From Anaerolineae bacterium (GTDB lineage: Bacteria > Chloroflexota > Anaerolineae > Aggregatilineales > Phototrophicaceae), in NCBI GenBank assembly GCA_023382675.1, contig JAHDWN010000018.1:44905-108904 (forward strand): a stretch of DNA of 64,000 nt, written 5' to 3'. The position numbers were made by a program, and so were the translations under genes. This document shows positions 24,588 through 33,822 of this stretch, piece after piece; position 1 is the first letter of the stretch; every line of letters starts with the position of its first letter. Below the pieces are notes generated by a model. The model was not told the origin of the DNA and did not search any database. It saw only the letters and a program-made list of their open reading frames with translations.

Positions 24588-25934
24588 TCAGTTCGCCAGC
24601 GCCGTCTCCACCTGGCCGCGCAGCGCCTTGACGCGCTCGACGAGCATGGTTTCGCCGCGCGCCTCGAATGCCTGCATCAAAGCATCCATCAGGTCGAGCA
24701 GCCCAGGCCCGAAATTGCTGGCCTGCTCTTTGAGCAGCCTGTCGGCGTCCGCTTGCGAAGGCGCGCTCAAGAGCTGGTTGATGAAGCGCAGTTCCGGCGA
24801 CATACTCGCCTGCAAGACCTGCATCACCTTCTGGTAGATGCTCTTGAGGCGGGCGCTGGCTTCGATGTTGCCCTGCTGTTCAGCGTGCTGAATATTCGCG
24901 CTCAGTACGGCCATGAAGGTGTCGTCGAGCAGCGCTGCGTTTTCCTGGATAAAGGCATCCGGATTGGGATTTTGCAGGATCGCTTGCAGCAGCGCCGCGC
25001 TTTCTTGCATCGCCACCTGCGCTTCCTGATCGACCGCCTGCGTCAATTCGACCAGCCGGTCGCGCAGCGCTTCAAGCCCATCGCGTTCGTCCGCCGGCGC
25101 CTGGCCGATGAACGTCGTCATGTCATTGAAGAACTGGTAATCGAACGCCGGTCGCACCAGGCCAACCAGCGCCTGAAGGTGCTCATCCTGATCGGCGAAC
25201 TCCAACACCAGCTTCATGAAGTCGGCGCGGGTGGGCTGCTGGCCGAGCGCGCGAATCTTCTGCTCGACTTCGCGGACGACCGCCTCTTGCTGCTGCGCGT
25301 CGGCGATGATCTCCTTGCCATAGGTCGAAAGCTGCATGATGCGCTGCTGCGTCGCCAGGATCGCCTCGGCGGCTTGCTGCTGCCCCCCGGCGATGGCCTG
25401 CTGCGCGAACAAGCCCATCGTCTGCAAGAACGTGCCGTCGATGTCCGCGTCGTGTTCTTTGACCAGCGCTTCAAGTTCCTCGTCCGGCGTTTGTAGGAAC
25501 TGCTCGATCAGCCGGGCGCGCTGGCGCTGCTGTTCCATCATCTCCGGCGTCACGCCATCGGCGTGCAGGATCTGCTCGACCAGTCCCTGCATCGTCAGTG
25601 CCGTGCGCGGCTGGAAGAAATAGCCCTTCATGCTCTGTGTCGGCATCTGCCGCAGCAAGTCGCCGATCACTTTCTCCTGCTGATCTTTCGGGATGCCGAG
25701 TTCCATCGGCACAAACGTGATCAACAGTTCTTTTTCGGCGTCGTGATAGACCAGCGGTGTGGCGACGACGATGGCAACGCCGCAGTTGGGGCACTGCACT
25801 GCGTTCAGCCGCCCGGTCAGCAGGCGCATTTTTGCATCCGGGTTCTCCTGAACGTCGATGATCATCTCGACAATGGCGGGGTATTGTGTGCCGCAGTTCG
25901 GGCAGGTGACGCGGGTTTGTGTCGCCGTAGGCAT
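24588..25934 (-). CDS. CpXC domain-containing protein
   Basis: 448 residues. The N-terminal about 110 residues contain TCPNCGTQYP and, 36 residues later, VQCPNCGVAIV, the two Cys-pair knuckles of the CpXC domain. The remaining 330 residues are predicted all-helical, rich in Gln, Glu, Leu and Ala, with repeated segments. There is no TM or signal peptide. CpXC proteins are common in Chloroflexota and Firmicutes, but their function is not established. It lies tail-to-tail with the secreted protein gene. Confidence 0.78.
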   Translation of the reverse strand: MPTATQTRVTCPNCGTQYPAIVEMIIDVQENPDAKMRLLTGRLNAVQCPNCGVAIVVATPLVYHDAEKELLITFVPMELGIPKDQQEKVIGDLLRQMPTQSMKGYFFQPRTALTMQGLVEQILHADGVTPEMMEQQRQRARLIEQFLQTPDEELEALVKEHDADIDGTFLQTMGLFAQQAIAGGQQQAAEAILATQQRIMQLSTYGKEIIADAQQQEAVVREVEQKIRALGQQPTRADFMKLVLEFADQDEHLQALVGLVRPAFDYQFFNDMTTFIGQAPADERDGLEALRDRLVELTQAVDQEAQVAMQESAALLQAILQNPNPDAFIQENAALLDDTFMAVLSANIQHAEQQGNIEASARLKSIYQKVMQVLQASMSPELRFINQLLSAPSQADADRLLKEQASNFGPGLLDLMDALMQAFEARGETMLVERVKALRGQVETALAN

Positions 25935-25979
25935 ACGCTCTCCATTCTGAACTCATGGCGTAGAATCTTGCGGGAATTG

Positions 25980-26182
25980 CTAGGGACTATAGCAGAATGA
26001 TGCCAGAACACAACGGCTGAAAGCCGCTATGAGGGGACAGCTCCGATGTGTACGTGTCCGCCTATAAGGTTGGCGGATGAGGTGGTCGGGGCAGCGCATC
26101 GCCCCTACAAGATCGTTGTGACCCGTAGGGACACCATTCTTGGCGTCCGTCCTCGTGAGCTGTATGAACAGTTCGAGAGTCT
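25980..26182. repeat. Palindromic repeat modules
   Basis: No gene is visible. There are several short inverted repeats: CGGCTGAAAGCCG at about 26015, GGGACAGCTCC-type, GTCCGCC...GGCGGAT at about 26059-26080, and GGGGCAGCGCATCGCCCC at about 26090-26107. The last module resembles widespread Chloroflexota intergenic repeats. It lies downstream of cofE and upstream of the CpXC gene. Confidence 0.55.
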
Positions 26183-26941
26183 CTACCGATACAGATCGAA
26201 CTCGATGGCGCGGTTGATGTCGGCGGCGTGCCCGTCGCCCTGCGCCGTCAGCCCGCGCACGAGTACCACGGGCAGCCCTTCATTCGCCTCGCCGGAGAGC
26301 AGCCCGGCGGCGCTGGCGATCATGTCCGCATAACCCTGAATGCTGATCTGGAGCCTGCGCCCGAACAGATCCGGCTGGCCGCGCAGATCGCGCACGGCGG
26401 GCAGCCCGCTAACGCCGATGGCGACGCCCAGATTGCCGACGCGCCAGGCGCGCCCGTGCGAGTCGCTGATGACGATGCCGATATGTGCGCCGGTCAATCT
26501 GGACAGCCGCTCGCGCAGGGCGGCGGCGCTGGCGTCCGGGTCGCTCGGCAGCAGCAGCACCGTGTCTTCATCCCCGGCGACGTTCGATTGATCGATGCCT
26601 GCGTTGGCGCTGACGAAGCCGAGCCGGTGGCGCACGATCAACACACCGGGCCGGGCGCGGCTGACCTCGACGCTCTCGCGCAGGACAAGTTCGACCACGC
26701 GCGCATCTTTGCGCGTGATCTCCGCCAGCCGCAGTGCCTCGTCGCCAGGCGTGATCGTGCGCAGGTCAACCCGGCGGCCTTCCGCTTTCGAGACGATCTT
26801 GCTGGTGACGACCAGCACATCGGCATCTTGCAGCGTTAGATCCGCCGCCGTTAGTGCCCCGGCGATCAGCACAGGCAGATCGTCGCCCGGCTGGATAATC
26901 GGGAGGCCGGGAATCGCCGTGATGTGTAGGCTGTTGGTCAT
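26183..26941 (-). CDS. cofE: Coenzyme F420:L-glutamate ligase
   Basis: 252 residues, normal for stand-alone CofE. Landmarks: ITAIPGLPIIQPGDDL at the start, DADVLVVTSKIVSKAEGR (substrate-binding strand), GIDQSNV (about 117-123), ISDSHGRAWRVGNLGVAIG and LRGQPDLFGR. The enzyme adds gamma-linked glutamate to F420-0 using GTP in the last step of F420 biosynthesis. An NADPH:F420 reductase gene lies 245 bp away on the same strand. No other cof genes are in the window, so they must be elsewhere. Confidence 0.93.
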   Translation of the reverse strand: MTNSLHITAIPGLPIIQPGDDLPVLIAGALTAADLTLQDADVLVVTSKIVSKAEGRRVDLRTITPGDEALRLAEITRKDARVVELVLRESVEVSRARPGVLIVRHRLGFVSANAGIDQSNVAGDEDTVLLLPSDPDASAAALRERLSRLTGAHIGIVISDSHGRAWRVGNLGVAIGVSGLPAVRDLRGQPDLFGRRLQISIQGYADMIASAAGLLSGEANEGLPVVLVRGLTAQGDGHAADINRAIEFDLYR

Positions 26942-27009
26942 GGATCAATCCTGATGAACGGGGCGCAGATGCCATTCGCTAGCGGAGAACAAGAGGTCGA
27001 ACGGACATG

Positions 27010-27185
27010 AATCGCCCATGCGTCCGCCGACCGGTCAACCAGTCGGCTATCGGGCATCACGCGCACTGAAGGGGCTCATCCTCATCATCTAGCGCCGACA
27101 TGTCTTCCCGCGCCGCGCACTCTCGTGCACCAACGCAATTGGAACCCAAAACTGAGCACCGAGGACTCAGCACTGAGTACCCTTG
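27010..27185. repeat. Repeat-bearing intergenic segment (hairpin copy 2 and CTGAG repeat)
   Basis: 27027-27046 is a TCAA-loop hairpin (CCGACCGG/CCAGTCGG) homologous to 14624-14643. Near 27150-27180 the sequence ACTGAGCACCGAGGACTCAG, followed by CACTGAGTAC, forms overlapping direct and inverted CTGAG repeats. No ORF of note. Confidence 0.6.
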
Positions 27186-27186
27186 T

Positions 27187-27855
27187 CTAGAGTCCCGTGA
27201 TGCGGATGCCCGCGCCGTGGACGCCATACTTCTTGTTGATGTAGAGCAGCACCGGTGTCAGCGATTCGGCGGCGGCGGCGTTCGCCAATGGCCCGGCGTC
27301 GATGCCGCGCATCCCCGCCGCCTCGACCAGATGAATGACTTCAGCTTTGGCGTCGGCATCATCGCCGGTGACAAGCACATCGCAGTCGGCGCTGACTGCC
27401 GGATCGGCGATTTTCTCAGAGCTGACGTTCTGGAAGGCCGAGACCAGCCGCACACCCTCGCCAAGCATGGCCGCGGCTTCCTGCGCTGCCGATTTGCCCT
27501 CCGGCACGTGAACGGTGCGCACCTTCGGCGGCTGCATCGGCACGGTGACATCGACGACGATTTTGCCGTCGAGCTTGTCCTTGACCGCTTCATAGGTCTG
27601 CCGCTGCGCGCTGTAGGGCACGCTGACGACGACGAACTGCGCCTCGGCGGCGGCGGCGGCGTTCGCCATGCCGGTCAGATAATTGCCACCAAGCTTCTCA
27701 TTGAACTCGCTGGCTTTTTGTGCCGCGCGCTCGGCATCGCGCGAGCCGATGATCACACGGTAGCCTTGGAGTGCCCAGCGCATCGCCAGGCCGCTGCCTT
27801 CTTTGCCGGTGCCGCCGAGTACGGCGATGGTGACGAGTGTGCGTGCATCCGTCAT
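27187..27855 (-). CDS. npdG: NADPH-dependent F420 reductase
   Basis: 222 residues, family-typical. The N-terminal Rossmann motif is IAVLGGTGKEGSGLAMRWA, followed by VIIGSRDAERA (NADPH ribose-phosphate binding), VVSVPYSAQ, DVTVP and VSAFQNVSS, the characteristic F420-dependent NADP reductase pattern. It transfers hydride between NADPH and F420. It is placed next to cofE on the same strand, supporting an F420-using metabolism. Separate transcripts are likely, given the repeat-filled gap. Confidence 0.92.
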   Translation of the reverse strand: MTDARTLVTIAVLGGTGKEGSGLAMRWALQGYRVIIGSRDAERAAQKASEFNEKLGGNYLTGMANAAAAAEAQFVVVSVPYSAQRQTYEAVKDKLDGKIVVDVTVPMQPPKVRTVHVPEGKSAAQEAAAMLGEGVRLVSAFQNVSSEKIADPAVSADCDVLVTGDDADAKAEVIHLVEAAGMRGIDAGPLANAAAAESLTPVLLYINKKYGVHGAGIRITGL

Positions 27856-27958
27856 AACGTTGTCCTACGTGGCTGTCTAAATCGTGTCGAGGATTGTAAC
27901 CGCAGACGGACGCTGCAACCAGAGCGCGTCGCCCAGGCCGCATACGCTTCTGCGCTGC

Positions 27959-28561
27959 CTACTGCCTGGCTTTGAGCGTCACGTGCAGCCTGTCGTTTGG
28001 CACGAAGGCCAGTTCGATGCAGTCCAGCAGCATGTCGAGGCCGTGGGCAGCCAACTGCGGCGGCAGCGTGCGCCGGATCACGTCGTTGGGGTCGCGCAGC
28101 TCGTGCAGCGCAATCGCACGGACATTGAGCACGCGCAGCGCGGCCTTGGCGGCGATGTCCAGCCGCCGCGTCGTTTCCTTCACCTGGATCGTGCCGCCTT
28201 TCAGCCGCAGCTTGCCCGCCTGGTTGGGATCATTTTCGAGGCTGTACTGAAACAGAATGAAGGCGGCGATGGGTTCGTGGACATGCACCTCGCACATGAC
28301 ATCTGCGTACTGCCGCTGGATGCTCACCTGCATCCGCGAAATGTTGTGGACGATGGGCAGGTCGACACCGGCGAAGCGCTGGTTATCTACCAGTGTGAAG
28401 ACGACGTTGCTGAGAATTGGCTCCAGATCTGTGGCGGTCAATTCGCCCGCGAACGCGCCGCGCTTGCGCAGCGCATCGGCGATCCGGTGCTCAATCGAGC
28501 GTGTTTCCTGTTCGATGTGGGCTGCGACTTGCTCGCGAAGCTTGTTTTTTGAATTCGGCAT
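27959..28561 (-). CDS. Hypothetical protein, unknown family
   Basis: 200 residues, soluble, without signal peptide or membrane segment. The N-terminus is charged and helical (KLREQVAAHIEQETRSIEHRI is the predicted helix region). A mixed alpha/beta segment and a C-terminal His/Arg-containing part follow. I recognise no family. It has a good start (ATG at 28561) and typical codon use. It lies 103 bp upstream of npdG on the same strand, so it might be cotranscribed, which would be its only functional hint. Confidence 0.55.
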   Translation of the reverse strand: MPNSKNKLREQVAAHIEQETRSIEHRIADALRKRGAFAGELTATDLEPILSNVVFTLVDNQRFAGVDLPIVHNISRMQVSIQRQYADVMCEVHVHEPIAAFILFQYSLENDPNQAGKLRLKGGTIQVKETTRRLDIAAKAALRVLNVRAIALHELRDPNDVIRRTLPPQLAAHGLDMLLDCIELAFVPNDRLHVTLKARQ

Positions 28562-28789
28562 TAAATCTGGCCGCTTCTATGAAATAGTAAGCATCATGCA
28601 CATGCCAATTTGTGCATTACATTACTATCGTTTTGCCGATCCGTAAAGCAATTCGACTGCCGCCAGAGGAAGCAGTGCGAACAGATAGAGCACACACGAC
28701 AAACATCGAAATGTTGTTGGCAATCGGCGGCGGGGATGGCGTCGCCACCCCCGCCATAAGGACTGCTCGGCTGCTCGCACTCGCTATGA

Positions 28790-29074
28790 TTATCGATACT
28801 GCCGGATGCGATCGCGGTTCTTGTATGCGCCACCCGACGTGCTGCCGATGTCGATCAGGAAGGCAATGATCAGCAATACCCACTCGAGCCCCGCAATACC
28901 GTCTGGGGCCATCAGCACATACGCCAACGTTGTCCAGGGCAAAAAGATGATCCCCATACAAGGCAGGATCAGATTGTCAAATGTCACTTGCCAGCGCGCT
29001 TGATCAACCAGCGCCCAGACAATCGCGGCGGCGCGTGGGCCAATCAGGAGAAGGATGGTGATGATGCAGCACAT
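28790..29074 (-). CDS. Small membrane protein (two to three TM)
   Basis: 94 residues. Hydrophobic segments lie at about 1-21, 33-54 and 61-78, with a short basic C-terminus (YKNRDRIRQYR). The pattern, including PWTTLAYVLMAPDGIAGLEW, resembles small uncharacterised bacterial membrane proteins seen next to envelope genes. The bases 28562-28789 contain no gene I would support. Complete and plausible, but unassigned. Confidence 0.6.
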   Translation of the reverse strand: MCCIITILLLIGPRAAAIVWALVDQARWQVTFDNLILPCMGIIFLPWTTLAYVLMAPDGIAGLEWVLLIIAFLIDIGSTSGGAYKNRDRIRQYR

Positions 29075-29483
29075 GTTTCCCTCCGTGGTTCAGTCTCACC
29101 AGGCGAGGCAAACGCATCGTTATTAGCTTAAACCGTCGAGATTCGAGGTGAAGTATCGCGTCGCCTCTGCATGGATATACGCGCAATCTTCAAAAAAGTG
29201 TCAGACTCCCATTCGGCTTATGCCGTTTGCTTCGGTTGCCATGCCCAACCTTCACTAAGTGCCGTCAAAAAAGTAATGAGGGATGGGTGACGCATTTTGA
29301 ACTCAATCCCAGCCTAAACATCCAACGATTCTCTTTTGTTTGTACTTAGGGCAATTTCAGGGTGCTATCGTTGAACGTGTCCCCTCCCCTCAATCCCCTC
29401 CCCATCGCGATGGGGAGGGGACGAACCGCAGGTTCAGGGGTGGGGATCAAAGACAACTCAAACCACTTACTTTGAGGCTGCAC
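29075..29483. other. Intergenic, non-coding, with a GC-rich inverted repeat
   Basis: No gene seen. 29384-29420 contains CCCCTCCCC...GGGGAGGGG around an ATCGCGAT palindrome, followed by GAACCGCAGGTTC and GGGGTGGGGAT. This is the same style as the repeat-derived stretch at 17180-17229 and at 63462-63560. Two T/A-rich runs near 29190 and 29265 are unremarkable. Confidence 0.5.
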
Positions 29484-30962
29484 TTAGGGCAGCGCCTGGC
29501 GCATGAACGCCACAATGTCTGCCTTGAGCTTGGCAAGCTGCACCACGTCCAGGTAGAGCATGTGCCCGGCCTCGTAATCGGCGAAGTGCAGATGGTCGCG
29601 CATCTCCGGGTCGAAATCCATGTGGTCGAGCGTGTACAGCGTCGCGAAGTGCGGCGTCGCCAGGTCGTACAGCCCCATCGCCAGGAAGGCGTGCATGAAC
29701 GGATTGCGCGCGAAGGCGCTGCGCAGCGGCTCGCTTGTATCCGGGAACTTGCCGCGATCCCATTCCCAATCGCCATTCGCCTTATAGCTGAGCGTCTCGT
29801 AGGGCAGGTCGGTTTCGTAGCCGAGCTGGCCGCGCACATAGTCGTTGATCATGGCCGTGTACGGCGGCGTGATCGCCGTCATCGACGGATCGAACTCCGG
29901 AAAATCGCCGATGGCGAGCGCATCGCGGCCTTTGAAGCGGCTGTCCAGGCGGCCCACCGTCCGGTTCTCGTCGCGCAGGATTTCCTTGAAGAAGCGCGCC
30001 GGGTTGATGCGCAGCTTGCTCTGCTCGACGTACTCTGGCTTTAGCCCGGTATATTGCGCCAGCTTTTCGACCAGCGCCGTGCGGCCTTCCGCGGTCAAGC
30101 GGTCGCCCTTCGCCAGCGCCATCGTGTAGACGTTTTCTGCCCAGGCTTCGACTTCGACCAGGACTTCACGCAGCGGACGGTTTTGAAGTTCATCGTTCAG
30201 CTTGTGGTGATACCAGGCGGTCGCGGTGTATGTTGGCAGGAACAGCGCATAAGGCAGATCGTTACCGCGCTCAAAGATAATCGTCTGGAAGTTGAGCACC
30301 GTCGAGATCAAGGCCAGGCCGTTGAGCGCGATACCCTTGTCGAACAGGTGCGCCGCCAGCCCTGCCGCGCGCGTCGTGCCGTAGCTTTCGCCCGCCAGCA
30401 GCAGCGGCGATGACCAGCGTTCATAGCGCGTCAGATACAGGCGGATAAATTCGCCGACCGATTCGAAATCGGCCTGCAAATTCCAGTACTTCTTGTTGTC
30501 CTCGGCCTTGACGGCGCGGCTGTAGCCCGTGCCGACCGGGTCGATGAAGACGAGATCGGTCAGGTCGAGCCAGGTGTGCTCGTTCGGCACCAGTCGATAG
30601 GGCGGCGCGGGCATCCAGCCCTCGTCCTGCATCTTGACGCGATAGGGTCCCAGCGCGCCCAGGTGCAGCCAGACCGAGGCTGAGCCAGGTCCGCCGTTGA
30701 AGACGAACGTCAGTGGACGGCTGGCGGCTGGCTGCTCGTCGAGTGTGTAGGCGGTGAAGAAGATGTTCGCTTCCGTCTCGCCGCTGTCCACGTTCTTGAT
30801 CGGCATCATGCCCGCGCGGACAGAATAGCGCAGCATTTTGTTGCCTAACGCCAGTTCATGATGTGTCTCGACAGGTGGCACTTCGGGTTTGGGCGCGGGC
30901 TTTTCGGTCTCGGCATCTTTCTTGACGGTTTCGTCAGCGGCGGCAGGTTTTTCGTCGGCCAT
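29484..30962 (-). CDS. Peptidase S10 family serine carboxypeptidase-like protein
   Basis: 492 residues. After a Lys/Pro/Glu-rich N-terminus (no clear signal peptide) comes the S10 fold. NGGPGSASVWLHLGALGP forms the oxyanion region, FIDPVGTGYSR follows, the nucleophile is Ser in LLAGESYGTTRAAG, the Asp lies in GLYDLATPHFAT and the His in EAGHMLYLD. All three triad residues are present. Family members remove C-terminal residues from peptides at acid pH; bacterial homologues are mostly uncharacterised. The gene stands alone with a repeat-rich downstream flank. The missing signal peptide suggests either a cytoplasmic location or a misread start. Confidence 0.88.
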   Translation of the reverse strand: MADEKPAAADETVKKDAETEKPAPKPEVPPVETHHELALGNKMLRYSVRAGMMPIKNVDSGETEANIFFTAYTLDEQPAASRPLTFVFNGGPGSASVWLHLGALGPYRVKMQDEGWMPAPPYRLVPNEHTWLDLTDLVFIDPVGTGYSRAVKAEDNKKYWNLQADFESVGEFIRLYLTRYERWSSPLLLAGESYGTTRAAGLAAHLFDKGIALNGLALISTVLNFQTIIFERGNDLPYALFLPTYTATAWYHHKLNDELQNRPLREVLVEVEAWAENVYTMALAKGDRLTAEGRTALVEKLAQYTGLKPEYVEQSKLRINPARFFKEILRDENRTVGRLDSRFKGRDALAIGDFPEFDPSMTAITPPYTAMINDYVRGQLGYETDLPYETLSYKANGDWEWDRGKFPDTSEPLRSAFARNPFMHAFLAMGLYDLATPHFATLYTLDHMDFDPEMRDHLHFADYEAGHMLYLDVVQLAKLKADIVAFMRQALP

Positions 30963-31130
30963 CGTGCTTGCCTTTCCTTAAATCGTATTCGGCGCATTTT
31001 CTGCAAATATAACGCGATTCCGTGCCGTTGGTTCACGACTGTCCGGGCGGCCTGCAAACAGATCCGAACTACGGTACACTTTTCACTTTACGGTGATGGC
31101 GGTCGCCCTGAGGCTGGTGAGCGCGACAAC

Positions 31131-31991
31131 ATGGATAAACTGATGGAACAGGTGCAGGTGCGCCCGGTGCTTAAGTGGGCGGGCGGCAAAGGCCGCCTCC
31201 TGCCAGAGCTTATGGGGCGGCTGCCAAAGTGTTTTGCGCGCTATCACGAACCTTTCGTCGGCGGTGGGGCGCTTTTCTTCAAGCTGGCGAGCCGCCAGCA
31301 GATCACGCAGGCGGCATTCTCAGACATCAACCCGGCGCTGATTGAGGTCTATGTCGCGCTGCGTGATTGTGTGGAAGAAGTGATCGACATCCTCAAGCAG
31401 CATTATTATGATGAGGCGTATTATTACACGATCCGCGCGCTCGATCCGGCTGCGCTCAGCCTGCCCGAACGCGCGGCGCGCGTCATCTTCCTGAACAAGA
31501 CCTGCTACAATGGCCTGTATCGCGAGAATCGTTCCGGCCAGTTCAACGTGCCGTTTGGCCGCTACAAAAACCCGACGATCTGCGATGAGCCGAATTTGCG
31601 GGCGGCGTCCGCGCTGCTCCAGGAGGTCGATCTTGAGCAGCGGCACTTCGCGACGGCGTTGGACAAGGCCCAACCGGGTGATTTCGTCTATTTTGATCCG
31701 CCCTATCATCCGCTGTCGAGCACGTCGAACTTCACGGCGTATTCAAGATATGGATTTAGTGAGCAGGATCAGGTACAACTGCGGGATACATTTGCCGAAC
31801 TGACCCGGCGCGGTGTTCGAGCGATGCTTTCGAATTCCAGCGCGCCGCTTATTTACGATCTGTACCGTCCATACGCCGTACATACGGTCTATGCGGCCAG
31901 AGCGATCAACTCGAAGGCGGCTGCGCGCGGGAAAATTGCAGAAGTGATCGTCTGTAATTATGACGAAAACGGCGCATTATTGTCCGACTGA
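31131..31991 (+). CDS. DNA adenine methylase (Dam family, D12 class)
   Basis: 286 residues from the ATG at 31131; upstream extension reads into the S10 gene's promoter region. Motif I is PVLKWAGGKGRLLP (AdoMet binding), followed by HEPFVGGGALFF; motif IV is VYFDPPYHPLS. This matches D12-class N6-adenine methyltransferases such as Dam and M.DpnIIA, which usually modify GATC. There is no adjacent restriction endonuclease or MutH, so it appears to be an orphan methylase. A metallophosphoesterase follows 41 bp later on the same strand. Confidence 0.9.
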   Translation: MDKLMEQVQVRPVLKWAGGKGRLLPELMGRLPKCFARYHEPFVGGGALFFKLASRQQITQAAFSDINPALIEVYVALRDCVEEVIDILKQHYYDEAYYYTIRALDPAALSLPERAARVIFLNKTCYNGLYRENRSGQFNVPFGRYKNPTICDEPNLRAASALLQEVDLEQRHFATALDKAQPGDFVYFDPPYHPLSSTSNFTAYSRYGFSEQDQVQLRDTFAELTRRGVRAMLSNSSAPLIYDLYRPYAVHTVYAARAINSKAAARGKIAEVIVCNYDENGALLSD

Positions 31992-32032
31992 CGAGCGGCA
32001 GGCCGTGAGCCTGGCGTCTGGTAGGCCTGAGT

Positions 32033-32650
32033 GTGGTCAAAATTCTCTGTGTGAGCGATATCATCGTATCGCAGCTTGAAAATGCAGCCAATTTGCGGCG
32101 GCGTTACAACGACATCGATCTCGTCCTGAGCTGTGGCGATCTGCCCGCCGTCTATCTTGAATTCATCACCAGTGTGCTCAACGCGCCGCTTCTTTACGTG
32201 CGCGGCAATCATGACCAGGGCTATGACGAACGCCCACCCGGCGGCGAGAATTTGCATAACCGGCTGGTCAAGTTCGCCGGTCTCAGCTTCGTCGGGCTGG
32301 AAGGCTCGATGCGCTACAACCGTTCAGACATCCAGTACACCGATGGCGAGATGCACACTATGGTCATGCGTATGGCGCCGCGCCTCGGCTACCGCCGCTG
32401 GCGGCGTGGGCATGGCGTCGATGTCTTCGTGGCGCACTCGCCTCCGTTCGGTATTCATGACGCCAACGATCTGCCGCACAGAGGCTTCAAGGCGTTCCTC
32501 AATTTTCTCGATTGGTATCGCCCACGCTACATGGTTCACGGTCACGTCCACACCTACGACCGGCGCGTCACAACCGTCACCGATTATCACGAGACGCGCA
32601 TCATGAACATCAATCCGTTCACCATCCTGGAGATCGAGCCGCAGCCTTGA
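32033..32650 (+). CDS. Metallophosphoesterase
   Basis: 205 residues with a GTG start. Calcineurin-like motifs are in order: SDI (degenerate first DxH), CGDLP, YVRGNHDQG, VFVAHSPP and VHGHVHTYD. The first metal motif reads SDIIV in place of the usual DxH, so the metal set is incomplete, but the other ligands are intact. It is probably a phosphodiesterase or phosphatase of unknown substrate. It follows the Dam-type methylase on the same strand and is tail-to-tail with the membrane protein of the cytochrome operon. Confidence 0.82.
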   Translation: MVKILCVSDIIVSQLENAANLRRRYNDIDLVLSCGDLPAVYLEFITSVLNAPLLYVRGNHDQGYDERPPGGENLHNRLVKFAGLSFVGLEGSMRYNRSDIQYTDGEMHTMVMRMAPRLGYRRWRRGHGVDVFVAHSPPFGIHDANDLPHRGFKAFLNFLDWYRPRYMVHGHVHTYDRRVTTVTDYHETRIMNINPFTILEIEPQP

Positions 32651-32652
32651 TC

Positions 32653-33822
32653 TCAGCCGGTGCCCAGCCCGCGCAGCGCCGCCCAGCCCAGCCCGACAGC
32701 CAGCACCGCCAGCCCGGCGATCCAGACCACGAACAGCGGCGCGAGCACGGTTTGCGTATCGAGGAAGCCGACCGTCAGCACCCGCTCCAGATACACCTGG
32801 ACGACCCCCGCCAGCAGCGCCGCCAGCCCGGCCACAAGCGTACCGGTTGCGACCCAGGCGAGCGCAGCGCTCCCGGCAGGTGGCGACGCTGACCATGCGA
32901 GCATGATCACGCCCAGCGCCATCAGAAAGATCATCAATTCGCTCAGACCTGTACCAGTGATGTAGTTGCCGATCTGCGGCGCAGCCTGCACCGCGCCCAG
33001 AACGCCGCCCGCCGCGATCATCGCCAGCCCCAGCACCATCCAGCCGGGCGCACGCGCACCGCGCAGGGCGATGACCGCGAAGAAGACATACGCGGCGGCC
33101 ACCACCAGCGATAACAACACCCCGCTCGTGCCTTCGCCGACCGCCGAGAGCGGGCTGATCGCGGGCAGCACGCCAGCCACGGCCAGCCCGGCGGGCAGTG
33201 CCAGTGTGCTCTTTGGTCGCAGCTTGCTCAGCAGCGCGATCGCAAGTGCCGCGCCGGCGATGACGTAGGCGATGTGGTAGCGCACGCCGACCGTGACCAC
33301 CCGCAGCACGCGATCCTGCGCCGGGGTCGCGGCAGGGATCAGACTGGCGGCGACGCACACCAGCGCCAGCAGGATGCCGATCCACCACGCGCGCCCGGCG
33401 GCGGTACGCGCGACGCCAATCGTCCCGATGAGCACCACGACCGCCAGCACGATCAGAACGAGGTCAAGCACGGGCGGCAGTTCGAGTAGATAACGGCCTT
33501 CCAGCAGGCCGAGCAGCGCAGTGAGCACACTGAGCGCCAGCAGAAGCGTCCAGCCACGGTAGCCCCAGGTCAGCAGCGACGAACGACTGCTGCCGGCTGC
33601 CTCGCTCAAGAGCGTCAGGCCGCCCGCGAGCAGTCCCGTCCAGAGCGCGAGATCGAGCAGGACGTTGCGCGCGCCTGCGATCTGGTGGTATGGCAGCGAG
33701 ACCGCCAGCGGATCGGCGGGCAGGAATTTGACGGCGGTGAGGAGTGCCGCCGCTGCATACAACACGAGCAGGATCGTCATCTGCGCGAACAGACGGTTGG
33801 CGAGCTGGCGTGTCGTCATCAT
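32653..33822 (-). CDS. Polytopic membrane protein of a cytochrome c operon (degenerate heme-copper-oxidase-like)
   Basis: 389 residues with about eleven hydrophobic segments. The region around SLPYHQIAGARNVLLDLALW resembles the start of heme-copper oxidase/NorB-like subunit I. However, the protein contains only two His (about residues 46 and 184), so it cannot carry the six ligands needed for two hemes and copper. It begins at the base next to the stop of a diheme cytochrome c gene, and that gene overlaps a 42-residue membrane protein. The operon context suggests an electron-transfer or assembly role, but this is inference. It may be an unrelated membrane family. Confidence 0.65.
   Translation of the reverse strand: MMTTRQLANRLFAQMTILLVLYAAAALLTAVKFLPADPLAVSLPYHQIAGARNVLLDLALWTGLLAGGLTLLSEAAGSSRSSLLTWGYRGWTLLLALSVLTALLGLLEGRYLLELPPVLDLVLIVLAVVVLIGTIGVARTAAGRAWWIGILLALVCVAASLIPAATPAQDRVLRVVTVGVRYHIAYVIAGAALAIALLSKLRPKSTLALPAGLAVAGVLPAISPLSAVGEGTSGVLLSLVVAAAYVFFAVIALRGARAPGWMVLGLAMIAAGGVLGAVQAAPQIGNYITGTGLSELMIFLMALGVIMLAWSASPPAGSAALAWVATGTLVAGLAALLAGVVQVYLERVLTVGFLDTQTVLAPLFVVWIAGLAVLAVGLGWAALRGLGTG

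Noticed and set aside
32653..33822. Active heme-copper oxidase subunit I
   Set aside because: Only two His occur in the whole protein, so the heme and copper ligands are missing.
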